A DNA stretch of 64,000 nt from positions 62,001-126,000 of the forward strand of contig NZ_PYGF01000005.1 of NCBI RefSeq assembly GCF_003014575.1, in the 5' to 3' direction. The translations under genes were made by a program, and so were the position numbers. Shown here piece by piece: positions 9,232 through 17,576 of the stretch. The DNA comes from Cecembia rubra. GTDB taxonomy: Bacteria > Bacteroidota > Bacteroidia > Cytophagales > Cyclobacteriaceae. How positions within the stretch are numbered: position 1 is the first letter of the stretch; each line of letters opens with the position of its first letter. Under the pieces are notes generated by a model, which saw only the letters and a list, made by a program, of their open reading frames with translations, had not been told where the DNA came from and did no database searches.

Positions 9232-10005
9232 ATGCTCCTTAATTTTATTCTCCTGTTTTTTACGGCTCTTCTTGCTGGAGGCTTGGCTTATTTCATTCCT
9301 AGTTGGGAGGAAAGGTATTTTAAATTGGTTTTGGTTTTTGCCGGATCTTACCTGTTTGCCATTACAGTTTTACATATCCTTCCTGAGCTTTTTGTGGAAT
9401 CGGCCAATCCCTCAAGAATGGGCCTTTATATCCTTTTAGGTTTCTTTATTCAACAAATATTGGCCCTGCTTTCTACTGGAGTAGAACATGGACATATCCA
9501 CCATCATGGTCATCAACATGCTTCCGAAATCGGTGTTTGGACTATAATGATTGGCCTGTTCATGCATGCATTTTTGGAAGGAACCTTATTGGGAAATGAA
9601 GGTTCATTGACTGCTCATGTCCATGATCATGCAGGGCATGACCATCATCACCATCATGGAAGCAATAACCTCCTTTTCGGAATTTTATTGCATAAAGGGC
9701 CTGAGGCTTTTGCTTTGGTAGCAGTCCTAATGAGTGTTATGAAAAAGCGTTGGATTTTCCTCTTGTTGAGCATTTTTGCTCTTGCATCGCCTTTGGGAAT
9801 GCTATTGAGTAATTACCTCTACGAAAGTAAGTTGCTAGGGGGAGAAACCCTCAATGTTTTCTACGGGCTTGTTGCAGGTGGTTTTTTACATATTTCGACT
9901 ACTATATTTTTTGAAAGTAGTCCAGATCACAGGTTTTACTTAAATAAAGTATTGGTAAGTATGCTAGCATTTGGATTGGCTATTTCGTTGGAGATGTTGC
10001 TCTAA
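9232..10005 (+). CDS. ZIP-family metal transporter
   Basis: Inner-membrane divalent metal (Zn, Fe or Mn) transporter of 257 residues with about seven or eight hydrophobic helices. Two histidine-rich cytoplasmic loops are visible: about 86-97 (HGHIHHHGHQH) and about 129-142 (HVHDHAGHDHHHHH). The metal-site helices carry MHAFLEG (111-117) and LHKGPEAFAL (153-162), the paired His/Glu pattern of ZIP TM4 and TM5. The length is normal. It lies 24 nt after apbE, in the same orientation, and is probably co-transcribed. Confidence 0.88.
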   Translation: MLLNFILLFFTALLAGGLAYFIPSWEERYFKLVLVFAGSYLFAITVLHILPELFVESANPSRMGLYILLGFFIQQILALLSTGVEHGHIHHHGHQHASEIGVWTIMIGLFMHAFLEGTLLGNEGSLTAHVHDHAGHDHHHHHGSNNLLFGILLHKGPEAFALVAVLMSVMKKRWIFLLLSIFALASPLGMLLSNYLYESKLLGGETLNVFYGLVAGGFLHISTTIFFESSPDHRFYLNKVLVSMLAFGLAISLEMLL

Positions 10006-10138
10006 GATAATTTGCTGCCTAATTTTGGGGAAAGCATAATTTTATACTGTTTGGTTTTCAACAAAATGAATAAAAACCATATATTGGTAAAATGTTATAC
10101 TTTCGCTAAATTGATATATCAAGCCCAAATTTAGAGCT

Positions 10139-10561
10139 ATGGAAAAGCCAATCTGTCCCAAATGTAGTCATGGAAAAGTAGTCAAAAGTGGTGTTGTAGG
10201 CGGAAGACAGCGGTTCAAATGCAAGAAATGTAGTTACCATTTTACAGTCAATAAGCTTGGCAAATCCATTGACAAATATTATGTGGTAAAGGCGCTGCAA
10301 CTTTATATTGAAGGAATTTCATATAGAGAAATCGAAAGAATATTGGGTGTAAGCCATGTTTCTGTGATGAATTGGGTCAAACAATACAAAGTCAAAGCAC
10401 CAGAAAATTATGAGTACCGGCCTACCTATAAAGTGCTCAATCATGCTGAATTAGTCAAATACATGGCGCAAAAGGAGAATCTAACCGATACCGGCATGTT
10501 GATCACAGAGCTTGGAGATAAGTTCATGATCATCAAATGGGAAAGATTCAAAAACCGATAA
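10139..10561 (+). CDS. IS1 InsA-like zinc-ribbon/HTH protein (domesticated transposase-type regulator?)
   Basis: The 140-residue protein has a zinc ribbon with Cys6, Cys9, Cys28 and Cys31 (ICPKCS, then KCKKCSYHF), followed by a helix-turn-helix at about 58-83 (ISYREIERILGVSHVSVMNW). This is the layout of the DNA-binding InsA half of IS1-type transposases. The DDE catalytic half is missing: the last 50 residues (HAELVKYMAQKENLT to IIKWERFKNR) form a separate short domain I do not recognise. There are no flanking inverted repeats or second frame, so it is not a live insertion sequence. It sits directly upstream of the porin/symporter operon in the same direction, which suggests a transcription regulator; that role is inference. 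Confidence 0.7.
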   Translation: MEKPICPKCSHGKVVKSGVVGGRQRFKCKKCSYHFTVNKLGKSIDKYYVVKALQLYIEGISYREIERILGVSHVSVMNWVKQYKVKAPENYEYRPTYKVLNHAELVKYMAQKENLTDTGMLITELGDKFMIIKWERFKNR

Positions 10562-10651
10562 AACCAAATTTTATTTTTTTTCTATAATTATTTAACGGAT
10601 ATATATTGCCGATTTTTCTTTCTATCCCCAAGTTCTCAATTTAGGTTTCAC

Positions 10652-10690
10652 TTGTTGTTCGGGCCCGACCGCAAAAGTCAAAAACAACAA
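10652..10690 (+). promoter_or_regulatory. Inverted repeat in the leader of the porin operon
   Basis: TTGTTGTT (10652-10659) and AACAACAA (10683-10690) are perfect 8-bp inverted arms. The first is followed at once by the 8-bp palindrome CGGGCCCG (10660-10667), unusually G+C-rich for this genome. The structure ends 12 nt before the porin ATG, so it could be an operator or an RNA hairpin affecting initiation. Confidence 0.4.
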
Positions 10691-10702
10691 ACCCAATAAC
10701 CG

Positions 10703-12148
10703 ATGAATTCTACTTTGAAATGGATAATTAATTCCTTGCTGGTTATGGCATTATGCATTCCGGCATTTGGCCAAGATACCCTTTCATTGTATCAATCCGC
10801 GAAAGATGAAATGTTTGTGGACCATTCTTATAAGCCGCTTACCCTAAAATTGTCCGATGACGGAAATAAATATATCCGTTTTTTAATCTGGAATCAGTTT
10901 TGGGTAAGGGGAACTGAAAACAATCCAGGTACTTTAGGGGTAGATGGTCAGCCACAAAACCATTCCTTCGATATAGGTCTCCGCAGAGCAAGGTTCCTTG
11001 CTTATGCCCAGATATCTCCGAGATTTTTGGTTTTGTCCCATTGGGGTATCAACAATCAAACATTTACAAACGGTGGAGCACCAGGAGGTGGAATGACCGG
11101 GAATCCTGGAAATCTTCCAGTTACTGTCAATCCTGAAACTGGAATAGGTTCTGCCAATGCGCTTTCCTCCAAAAAACCTCAAATATTTTTCCATGATATT
11201 TGGACGGAGTTTAAGATTATAAAAGAACTCTATATTGGGGCAGGGCTCCATTATTGGAATGGAATTTCCAGGATGAGCAGCCACAGTACCCTTAATTTTA
11301 TGGCCATTGATGCGCCTATTTTCAACTGGCCACTTATTGAATTAACCGATCAATTTGCCAGACAGTATGGGATTTATGCCAAAGGGCAGATTGCTAAATG
11401 GGACTACCGCCTGGCTTTGAACAAACCCTTTTCTGTCGGAGCAGGAGGTAGATTTGATGAATCAAGACAAGTTCCTATAGCTGCTAATATTGTCAATGAC
11501 AACTGGGCCACCCAAGGATACATTGCCTATCAATTCCTTGAGGAAGAAAATAATAAGTTGCCCTTTTTTGTGGGCTCCTATCTTGGGACAAAAAAAGTTT
11601 TTAATATCGGTGGAGGATGGCATCAGCATTCTGGAGCCACTATGTCCAAAACAGCCGATGGAAGAGCACAATATCATGACATTAAGCTCTTTGGCTTAGA
11701 TACTTTCTTGGATTTGCCAATCAACTCAGCCACTGGTACAGCCATTACGTCCTATTCAGTCTTCTACAAATATGATTTCGGTCCAAATTACATGAGGAAT
11801 ATAGGAATAATGAATGTGGGTTTTGGAGCAGGGTCTACCCAAAATGGTCCCGGTAATGCCCAGCCAACCATAGGTACAGGAAGTATCTTCTATTCCCAAA
11901 CAGGATTTTTATTGCCCAAGAGTATTTTGGAGGATCATGGTAGAATCCAGCCCTTTGGTGCATTTACCTATAAAAACTTCGAGCTTTTTGATACAAGCTC
12001 ATGGCAATATGACTTGGGGTTCAATTACTATATGAACGGACATCAGGCCAAAATCACTCTCCAGTATAGCAATAGACCGCTATTTGAAAATTACAGGAAA
12101 AGCGGTTCAGCTGGGGAGTTAATCATCCAAACACATATCTTCCTTTAA
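10703..12148 (+). CDS. Outer-membrane porin-like beta-barrel protein
   Basis: A 481-residue exported protein with signal peptide INSLLVMALCIPAFG (cleavage about residue 23) and an OprO/OprP-like barrel pattern of alternating aromatic strands (YIRFLIWNQFWVRGT, YDLGFNYYMNGHQAKITLQY) ending in a hydrophobic last strand, ELIIQTHIFL. The conserved piece RRARFLAYAQISPRFLVLSH matches barrel proteins found next to sodium/solute symporters in Bacteroidota. It lies 21 nt before the DUF4212 gene and probably provides outer-membrane passage for the substrate of the symporter. Ligand specificity cannot be read directly; short carboxylates such as acetate are suggested by context. Confidence 0.75.
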   Translation: MNSTLKWIINSLLVMALCIPAFGQDTLSLYQSAKDEMFVDHSYKPLTLKLSDDGNKYIRFLIWNQFWVRGTENNPGTLGVDGQPQNHSFDIGLRRARFLAYAQISPRFLVLSHWGINNQTFTNGGAPGGGMTGNPGNLPVTVNPETGIGSANALSSKKPQIFFHDIWTEFKIIKELYIGAGLHYWNGISRMSSHSTLNFMAIDAPIFNWPLIELTDQFARQYGIYAKGQIAKWDYRLALNKPFSVGAGGRFDESRQVPIAANIVNDNWATQGYIAYQFLEEENNKLPFFVGSYLGTKKVFNIGGGWHQHSGATMSKTADGRAQYHDIKLFGLDTFLDLPINSATGTAITSYSVFYKYDFGPNYMRNIGIMNVGFGAGSTQNGPGNAQPTIGTGSIFYSQTGFLLPKSILEDHGRIQPFGAFTYKNFELFDTSSWQYDLGFNYYMNGHQAKITLQYSNRPLFENYRKSGSAGELIIQTHIFL

Positions 12149-12169
12149 ATAACTTTAACCCGAAATACA

Positions 12170-12433
12170 ATGTCAGAAACAAAACTCAAAATGAAAGCCT
12201 ATTGGAATAAGAATTTAAAAACACTTCTTTTCCTTTTGTTCATTTGGTTCCTGGTATCCTTTGGATTTGGAATTCTCTTAGTAGAACCTCTCAATGCCAT
12301 ACAGTTTGGCGGCTTCAAACTGGGATTTTGGTTTGCCCAACAGGGGTCCATTTACACATTCGTAGTTCTCATATTTGTTTATGTATACCGCATGAACCAA
12401 TTGGACAAGGAATTTGACGTCAATGAAGAATAA
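12170..12433 (+). CDS. DUF4212 small subunit of a sodium/solute symporter
   Basis: An 87-residue inner-membrane protein with two helices (about 18-38 and 56-75). The signature WFLVSFGFGILLVEPLN, FGGFKLGFWFAQQGS and the final VYRMNQLDKEF identify the DUF4212 family, described as putative small subunits of SSS transporters. It starts 21 nt after the porin and ends 20 nt before the SSS gene, the standard gene order. It is probably needed for assembly or activity of the large subunit, as YjcH/DUF485 accompanies ActP; the exact role is not established. Confidence 0.93.
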   Translation: MSETKLKMKAYWNKNLKTLLFLLFIWFLVSFGFGILLVEPLNAIQFGGFKLGFWFAQQGSIYTFVVLIFVYVYRMNQLDKEFDVNEE

Positions 12434-12453
12434 TACTTAACCATCAATCAAAC

Positions 12454-14139
12454 ATGGATATTTTAACCTGGACATATATACTCGTTGGAGCTTCATTTGC
12501 GCTCTATATAGGAATCGCCATATACACCCGAGCCGGTTCTACCAAAGAATTTTATACAGCAGGTGGGGGAGTATCCCCATTGGCAAATGGCATGGCAACA
12601 GCTGCGGATTGGATGTCAGCCGCATCTTTTATTTCCATGGCGGGAATTATCGCATTTGCGGGATATGACGGATCTGTTTACCTGATGGGCTGGACGGGAG
12701 GATATGTATTGCTTGCCCTGCTTTTGGCTCCCTATCTACGGAAATTTGGAAAGTTTACTGTACCGGACTTTGTGGGGGACAGGTATTATTCCAACAAAGC
12801 CCGTGTGGTGGCAGTAATATGTGCCTTATTTATCTCCTTTACCTATGTAGCCGGTCAAATGAGGGGAGTGGGAATAGTATTTTCCAGATACCTGGAAGTA
12901 GATATCAATACCGGGGTAATCATCGGGATGTGTATTGTTTTTTTCTATGCAGTACTCGGGGGTATGAAAGGTATCACTTATACCCAAGTTGCCCAATACT
13001 GTGTGTTGATCTTTGCCTATATGGTGCCTGCGATATTTATCTCCATGCAATTGACCGGTAATCCTATTCCTCAATTGGGATTGGGGGGAACAGTTGCTGA
13101 TGGCACACATCTGCTTCAAAAGCTGGATGGAGTGTTGTCAGAATTGGGCTTTGCAGAATATACTTCGGGCCGCAAGGGCATGGCGGATATCTTTGCAATC
13201 ACACTTGCATTGATGGTGGGTACAGCAGGATTGCCCCACGTGATTGTAAGGTTTTTTACAGTTCCAAGGGTAAAGGATGCTCGGCTTTCTGCGGGCTATG
13301 CTTTGGTTTTCATTGCTATCCTTTATACTACTGCTCCCGCAGTGGCTGCTTTTGGTATTTATAATGCTATAGATACTGTAGCCGATAAGCCGGTAAGTAA
13401 TCTTCCTGAGTGGGTAGGCAACTGGCAAAAGACAAATCTGATCAGTATAGATGATAAAAATGGGGATGGTATCGTCCAGTATACTGCCGACGCAAATTCC
13501 AATGAGCTCAAAATTGACAGAGATATCATGGTGCTGGCCAGTCCTGAAATTGCGAAATTGCCCAACTGGGTGGTGGGTCTGGTAGCAGCAGGTGGTATGG
13601 CGGCTGCATTGTCAACTGCCGCAGGCTTACTCTTGGTGATTTCAACTTCTGTTTCCAGAGACCTGTTTAGAACGTTCAAGCCGGATATGACCGAGAAGAG
13701 GGAATTGCTTATTGCAAGGATTTCTGCTGCCGGCGCTGTACTCTTGGCAGGATGGTTTGGTGTAAATCCTCCGGGCTTTGTGGCAGAGGTGGTAGCTTTC
13801 GCTTTTGGATTGGCGGCTGCATCCTTTTTCCCGGTAATCATTATGGGTATATTTTCCAGTAGGATCAATAAAGAAGGTGCCATAGCCGGCATGGTTTCAG
13901 GCCTAGTATTTACTATGCTTTACATTGTGTACTTCAAGTTCTGGCATCCCGAATTCAATAATGCGGACCATTGGTGGTTTGGCATATCTCCTGAGGGGAT
14001 TGGATCATTGGGTATGTTGGTGAATTTTGTGGTTTGCTATGCAGTATCCAAATTTACTCCTGCTCCTCCTCAAGATGTACAAGATATGATCGAGGAGATC
14101 AGGATTCCAAGAGGAGCAGGCAAAGCCCATGCCCATTAA
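12454..14139 (+). CDS. Sodium:solute symporter, ActP-like (VC_2705 subfamily)
   Basis: A 561-residue inner-membrane Na+-coupled symporter of the SSS family, with about 13 helices. Recognised segments include EFYTAGGGVSPLANGMATAA near the N-terminus (the unwound TM1 region), the helix ISFTYVAGQMRGVGIVFSRY, GTAGLPHVIVRFFTVPRVKD (the SSS signature) and AAGGMAAALSTAAGLLLVIS. The subfamily typically pairs with DUF4212 and handles acetate or other short organic acids. The Asp/Asn-rich loop at about 330-350 (DDKNGDGIVQYTADANSNE) resembles a short calcium-binding-like insert. Context (porin, Acs, CrbS-like kinase) supports acetate or a related carboxylate as substrate. A hairpin terminator follows in the 107-nt gap. 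Confidence 0.92.
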   Translation: MDILTWTYILVGASFALYIGIAIYTRAGSTKEFYTAGGGVSPLANGMATAADWMSAASFISMAGIIAFAGYDGSVYLMGWTGGYVLLALLLAPYLRKFGKFTVPDFVGDRYYSNKARVVAVICALFISFTYVAGQMRGVGIVFSRYLEVDINTGVIIGMCIVFFYAVLGGMKGITYTQVAQYCVLIFAYMVPAIFISMQLTGNPIPQLGLGGTVADGTHLLQKLDGVLSELGFAEYTSGRKGMADIFAITLALMVGTAGLPHVIVRFFTVPRVKDARLSAGYALVFIAILYTTAPAVAAFGIYNAIDTVADKPVSNLPEWVGNWQKTNLISIDDKNGDGIVQYTADANSNELKIDRDIMVLASPEIAKLPNWVVGLVAAGGMAAALSTAAGLLLVISTSVSRDLFRTFKPDMTEKRELLIARISAAGAVLLAGWFGVNPPGFVAEVVAFAFGLAAASFFPVIIMGIFSSRINKEGAIAGMVSGLVFTMLYIVYFKFWHPEFNNADHWWFGISPEGIGSLGMLVNFVVCYAVSKFTPAPPQDVQDMIEEIRIPRGAGKAHAH

Positions 14140-14168
14140 ATAAAATTTAATGAATCGGTAAAGGAGCT

Positions 14169-14200
14169 CCGGCAATTCAATTGTCGGGGTTTCCTTTTTT
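14169..14200 (+). terminator. Hairpin after the symporter gene
   Basis: CCGGCAA (14169-14175) and TTGTCGG (14181-14187) form a 7-bp stem with one G-T wobble and a 5-nt loop, followed by TTTCCTTTTTT. It could end the porin-symporter transcript or only attenuate it, since the next genes are in the same direction. Confidence 0.55.
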
Positions 14201-14246
14201 CCAAGGATCAAAAGCCTTAATTTATTGGTCCAAAGCTGAAGAAAGG

Positions 14247-14459
14247 ATGAAAGAAGGATTAAAAAATCAATATTTATGGGGGGTGTTTTTTTTGGGTTTG
14301 TTCCTTCTGAACTATCCCATACTCTCCATTTATAATGTCCCGGTAAAGTTGGGAGGTATTCCGGTATTTTTTCTTTTAGTGTTTTCTTTTTGGGCTTTGA
14401 TCATTGGATTGACTATTTGGGTATTGAAAAAAACCAAAAGCAATAAAAATGCTCAGTAA
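14247..14459 (+). CDS. DUF3311-like small membrane protein
   Basis: A 70-residue peptide with two hydrophobic helices (about 9-27 and 38-60) and a lysine-rich tail. The spacing NYPILSIYN, then GGIPVFFLLVFSFWALIIGL, resembles DUF3311 proteins, small partners of SSS-type transporters. The frame is open upstream to 14181 with a TTG, but ATG 14247 gives a compact membrane peptide and avoids running into the hairpin at 14169-14200. The last 11 nt overlap the start of the transporter-kinase gene, so the two are translationally coupled. A role as small subunit of the sensor's transporter half is inferred. Confidence 0.7.
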   Translation: MKEGLKNQYLWGVFFLGLFLLNYPILSIYNVPVKLGGIPVFFLLVFSFWALIIGLTIWVLKKTKSNKNAQ

Positions 14460-17190
14460 TGGTGTGATCATAGCGTTTACTTTTGGTTATTTGGCATTGC
14501 TGTTTGCCATAGCTTTTTTTTCTGAGAAATCAGCAAGGAAAGGGAGAAGCTATGCCTCCAATCCCTATGTATATGCACTTTCTCTGGCGGTCTACTGCAC
14601 AGCATGGACCTATTATGGTTCTGTGGGAAGAGCAGCTACAAATGGACTGGAATTTTTAACTATTTATCTGGGGCCTAGTTTGGTTGCACCTTTATGGTGG
14701 CTTGTCATGAGGAAGATTATCCGGATCAGCAAAGTCCAGAGGATTTCCTCTATTGCGGATTTCATTTCTAGCCGCTACGGCAAAAACATTACCCTTGGAG
14801 GAGTAGTCACTGTATTCTGTCTTCTGGGGATTCTGCCTTACACCTCAATACAAATCAAAGCAATTGCCAGTACATTCGATATTTTGCAATATGCAGAAGC
14901 CGCCCAACCATTAGTACAGGTACCTTTTTATCAGGATACAGCATTCTTTTTGTCCTTGGGATTAGCACTTTTCACAGTCTTGTTTGGAGCAAGAGATGCA
15001 GAGGCCACCGCCCAACATGAGGGTATGGTCATGGCAGTGGCTTTTGAGTCTGTTTTTAAACTTGTGGCGTTTCTGGTGGTAGGTGTATTTGTTACTTATT
15101 TTGTTTTTGAGGGCTTCACAGATATATTCCTTCAGGCAGAGTTAAGGGGATTGGATCACCTTTTTTTGCTACAGGGGGAGAATAATGCCTCAGAGTGGTT
15201 TTGGATGAGCGCCCTTTCCATGATGGCCATTTTCTTTTTGCCGAGACAATTTCAGCTTACTGTGGTCGAAAATACAGATGAGAAACATCTTGATAAAGCC
15301 ATGTGGCTATTTCCAATGTATCTCTTATTGATCAATATATTTGTATTACCCATAGCTCTTGGCGGACTTGTCCATTTTCAGGGTTCAACTGTTGATGCAG
15401 ATACTTTTGTTTTGGCATTACCTATCGCTTATGGTCAGGATTGGTTAGCCCTGCTGGTTTATTTGGGCGGATTCTCCGCAGCTACCAGTATGATTATTGT
15501 TTCTACAATAGCCTTGAGTAATATGGTCAGTAATAACTTGGTAATTCCGGTTTTATTGGTGAATAATACCTTCAAAAACAAATTTCAGCATGAATTAGGT
15601 AGCATTGTGATTTGGATCAGAAGGGCAAGTATTTTTTTGATCATCATGATGGCTTATGTTTATTATAAACAGGTTTCAGCCCATTTTTCATTGGTTTCTA
15701 TAGGGTTGATATCTTTTGTGGCCATTGCACAATTTTCTCCTTCGATATTGGGTGGAATATTTTGGAAAAAAGGATCTAAGTTAGGAGCGCTGACAGGGAT
15801 TGTTGCAGGCTTTTTCATTTGGTTTTATACACTTGTTATTCCCACCATCGTTACTGCAGGCTGGTTGCCGTCAACCCTCATGAGTATAGGTCTATTTGGG
15901 ATTGTAGCATTGAGACCTTACAACTTGTTAGGGATGCAGGACATGAGTTACGTTACCCATGGTTTGTTTTTTAGTTTGTCTCTCAATTTGTTTTTATATG
16001 TTCTGATCTCAATGCTCACAGATCAGACTTCCAAGGAGCACAATCAGGCCATAGTCTTTGTGGATATTTTCAAATATAGTACGATCCTGGACCGGTCTAT
16101 TATTTGGAAAGGAAAGGCCTACCTTCCAGATTTAAAGGCGCTTCTGAATAATTTTCTTGGGGAACAAAAAACAGCAGAAGTTATGGAGGCTTATACTCTA
16201 CAGATGGGCAAAACTCTGGAGACTAATGGTTATGCTGATCCGGAATTGGTCAATTATTCGGAAAGGATCCTATCAGGTATTATTGGTGCTGCATCTGCCA
16301 GGATTATGGTAGAATCTGTGGTGAAAGAAGAAGAGATCAGTATGGAAGAGGTACTGGGAATATTAAAGGAAACCCAGGAATTGAAAACACTCAACTTGCA
16401 GTTGAAGCATAAAAGTAAAGAGCTGAAGAAAGCTTCTGAAAAACTTCGGAAAATGAATGAAACACTGCGTCTTAATGATGTGCTGAAAGATGAATTTATT
16501 TCGACCGTAACTCATGAGATGAAGACGCCAATTACTTCTATTCGGGCATTTTCGGAGATTTTATTGGATGAGGATCTGCCTGAAGTCGAAAGAAAACGTT
16601 TTTTGGACATTATTATTCAGGAAACCAGTAGGATGTCCAGATTGATAGAGCAAGTGTTGGATCTGGAGCGATTTGATTCGGGTAGACAGGAATTGAATCT
16701 TGAAAAAACAGATTTAAGAATTGTAATCTTACAGGCAACGGAGAGCATGCTTCAGGTTTTCAAAGAGAAAGGACTGACTTTTGATATGTACTTGGACTTT
16801 GAAGGCTTGGAACTCACTATTGATGAAGACAGAATCAAGCAGGTCATTTTAAACCTCTTGTCCAACGCCTCTAAATTTGCCAAATCCAAAGTGAAATTTC
16901 ATGGAATCATACAGTCCAATGAGGTAATCATTCAGATCAAGGATGACGGAAGAGGAGTTCCCGAAGAGGAAGTTCCATACATATTTGAAAAGTTTTTCCA
17001 AGCTAAAAATCAAACCAGTAAAAAGCCTGTTGGCAGTGGTTTAGGTCTTGCCATTTCAAAAAAGATCATAGAATATCATGGTGGGAAAATTGGTATATCC
17101 CGGGAAGATGGACTTACCTGTTTTACCTTTAGTTTGCCCTTGCAGGAAAAAATAAACAAACGCATACCTTATCCTAAAGACAATGAGTAA
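14449..17190 (+). CDS. SSS transporter-histidine kinase fusion, CrbS/CbrA-like
   Basis: A 913-residue sensor kinase whose first 530 or so residues are a full sodium/solute symporter domain (about 13 helices, including VYALSLAVYCTAWTYYGSVG and ISSIADFISSRYGKNITLGG). A linker, a coiled coil (about 640-675) and the kinase core follow: H-box FISTVTHEMKTPITSI with phospho-accepting His689, N-box LLSNASKFA, G1 DDGRGVPEEEV and G2 GSGLGLAISKK. No PAS domain is evident. This is the layout of CrbS/CbrA, where the transporter half senses or moves a ligand and the kinase controls acetate or carbon use. The stop overlaps the next response regulator by 8 nt and acs follows, strengthening an acetate-sensing role. 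Confidence 0.93.
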   Translation: MLSNGVIIAFTFGYLALLFAIAFFSEKSARKGRSYASNPYVYALSLAVYCTAWTYYGSVGRAATNGLEFLTIYLGPSLVAPLWWLVMRKIIRISKVQRISSIADFISSRYGKNITLGGVVTVFCLLGILPYTSIQIKAIASTFDILQYAEAAQPLVQVPFYQDTAFFLSLGLALFTVLFGARDAEATAQHEGMVMAVAFESVFKLVAFLVVGVFVTYFVFEGFTDIFLQAELRGLDHLFLLQGENNASEWFWMSALSMMAIFFLPRQFQLTVVENTDEKHLDKAMWLFPMYLLLINIFVLPIALGGLVHFQGSTVDADTFVLALPIAYGQDWLALLVYLGGFSAATSMIIVSTIALSNMVSNNLVIPVLLVNNTFKNKFQHELGSIVIWIRRASIFLIIMMAYVYYKQVSAHFSLVSIGLISFVAIAQFSPSILGGIFWKKGSKLGALTGIVAGFFIWFYTLVIPTIVTAGWLPSTLMSIGLFGIVALRPYNLLGMQDMSYVTHGLFFSLSLNLFLYVLISMLTDQTSKEHNQAIVFVDIFKYSTILDRSIIWKGKAYLPDLKALLNNFLGEQKTAEVMEAYTLQMGKTLETNGYADPELVNYSERILSGIIGAASARIMVESVVKEEEISMEEVLGILKETQELKTLNLQLKHKSKELKKASEKLRKMNETLRLNDVLKDEFISTVTHEMKTPITSIRAFSEILLDEDLPEVERKRFLDIIIQETSRMSRLIEQVLDLERFDSGRQELNLEKTDLRIVILQATESMLQVFKEKGLTFDMYLDFEGLELTIDEDRIKQVILNLLSNASKFAKSKVKFHGIIQSNEVIIQIKDDGRGVPEEEVPYIFEKFFQAKNQTSKKPVGSGLGLAISKKIIEYHGGKIGISREDGLTCFTFSLPLQEKINKRIPYPKDNE

Positions 17191-17539
17191 GATATTGATT
17201 GTAGATGATGAACCCAATATTCTCCTTTCCCTTGAGTTTCTATTTAAAAAAGAGGGATTTAAGGTATTTATTGCCCGAGATGGGGAGGAGGCTTTGGGCA
17301 TAATTGAAGAAAGTGGACCTGAATTGGTGATTTTGGATATCATGATGCCAAAGGTAGATGGCTACGAAGTTTGTAAGCACTTGAAAAAAAAGAACAGAGA
17401 AACCAAAGTTATCTTTCTGACAGCTAAAAGTAAACAACAAGATATTCAAAAAGGATTGGAAGCTGGGGCAGATTTGTACCTCACCAAACCTTTTTCAACC
17501 AAGGATTTGGTGGCCAAAGTGAAGGCATTAATGAATTAA
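17183..17539 (+). CDS. Receiver-only response regulator
   Basis: A 118-residue CheY-like receiver without an output domain. The acidic pair is Asp8-Asp9, the phosphorylation site Asp52 (LVILDIMMPK), the switch Thr80 (IFLTAKS) and the conserved Lys102 (LTKPF). All functional residues are intact. It overlaps the CrbS-like kinase gene by 8 nt, so it is almost certainly its phosphorylation partner. In the described CrbSR pairs the regulator has a LuxR-type DNA-binding domain; here nothing follows the receiver, so the signal must pass by protein contact or a phosphorelay. Confidence 0.93.
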   Translation: MSKILIVDDEPNILLSLEFLFKKEGFKVFIARDGEEALGIIEESGPELVILDIMMPKVDGYEVCKHLKKKNRETKVIFLTAKSKQQDIQKGLEAGADLYLTKPFSTKDLVAKVKALMN

Positions 17540-17576
17540 ATCTATTTAATAATAACCAAAATAAACTAGTTACATC

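Noticed and set aside
10139-10561. Reading this gene as an intact insertion sequence
   Set aside because: No DDE domain, no second frame and no terminal inverted repeats or target duplications seen around it.
13359-13892. Minus-strand 177-codon frame opposite the SSS symporter
   Set aside because: Shadow of a clear transporter gene; no start context or motif.
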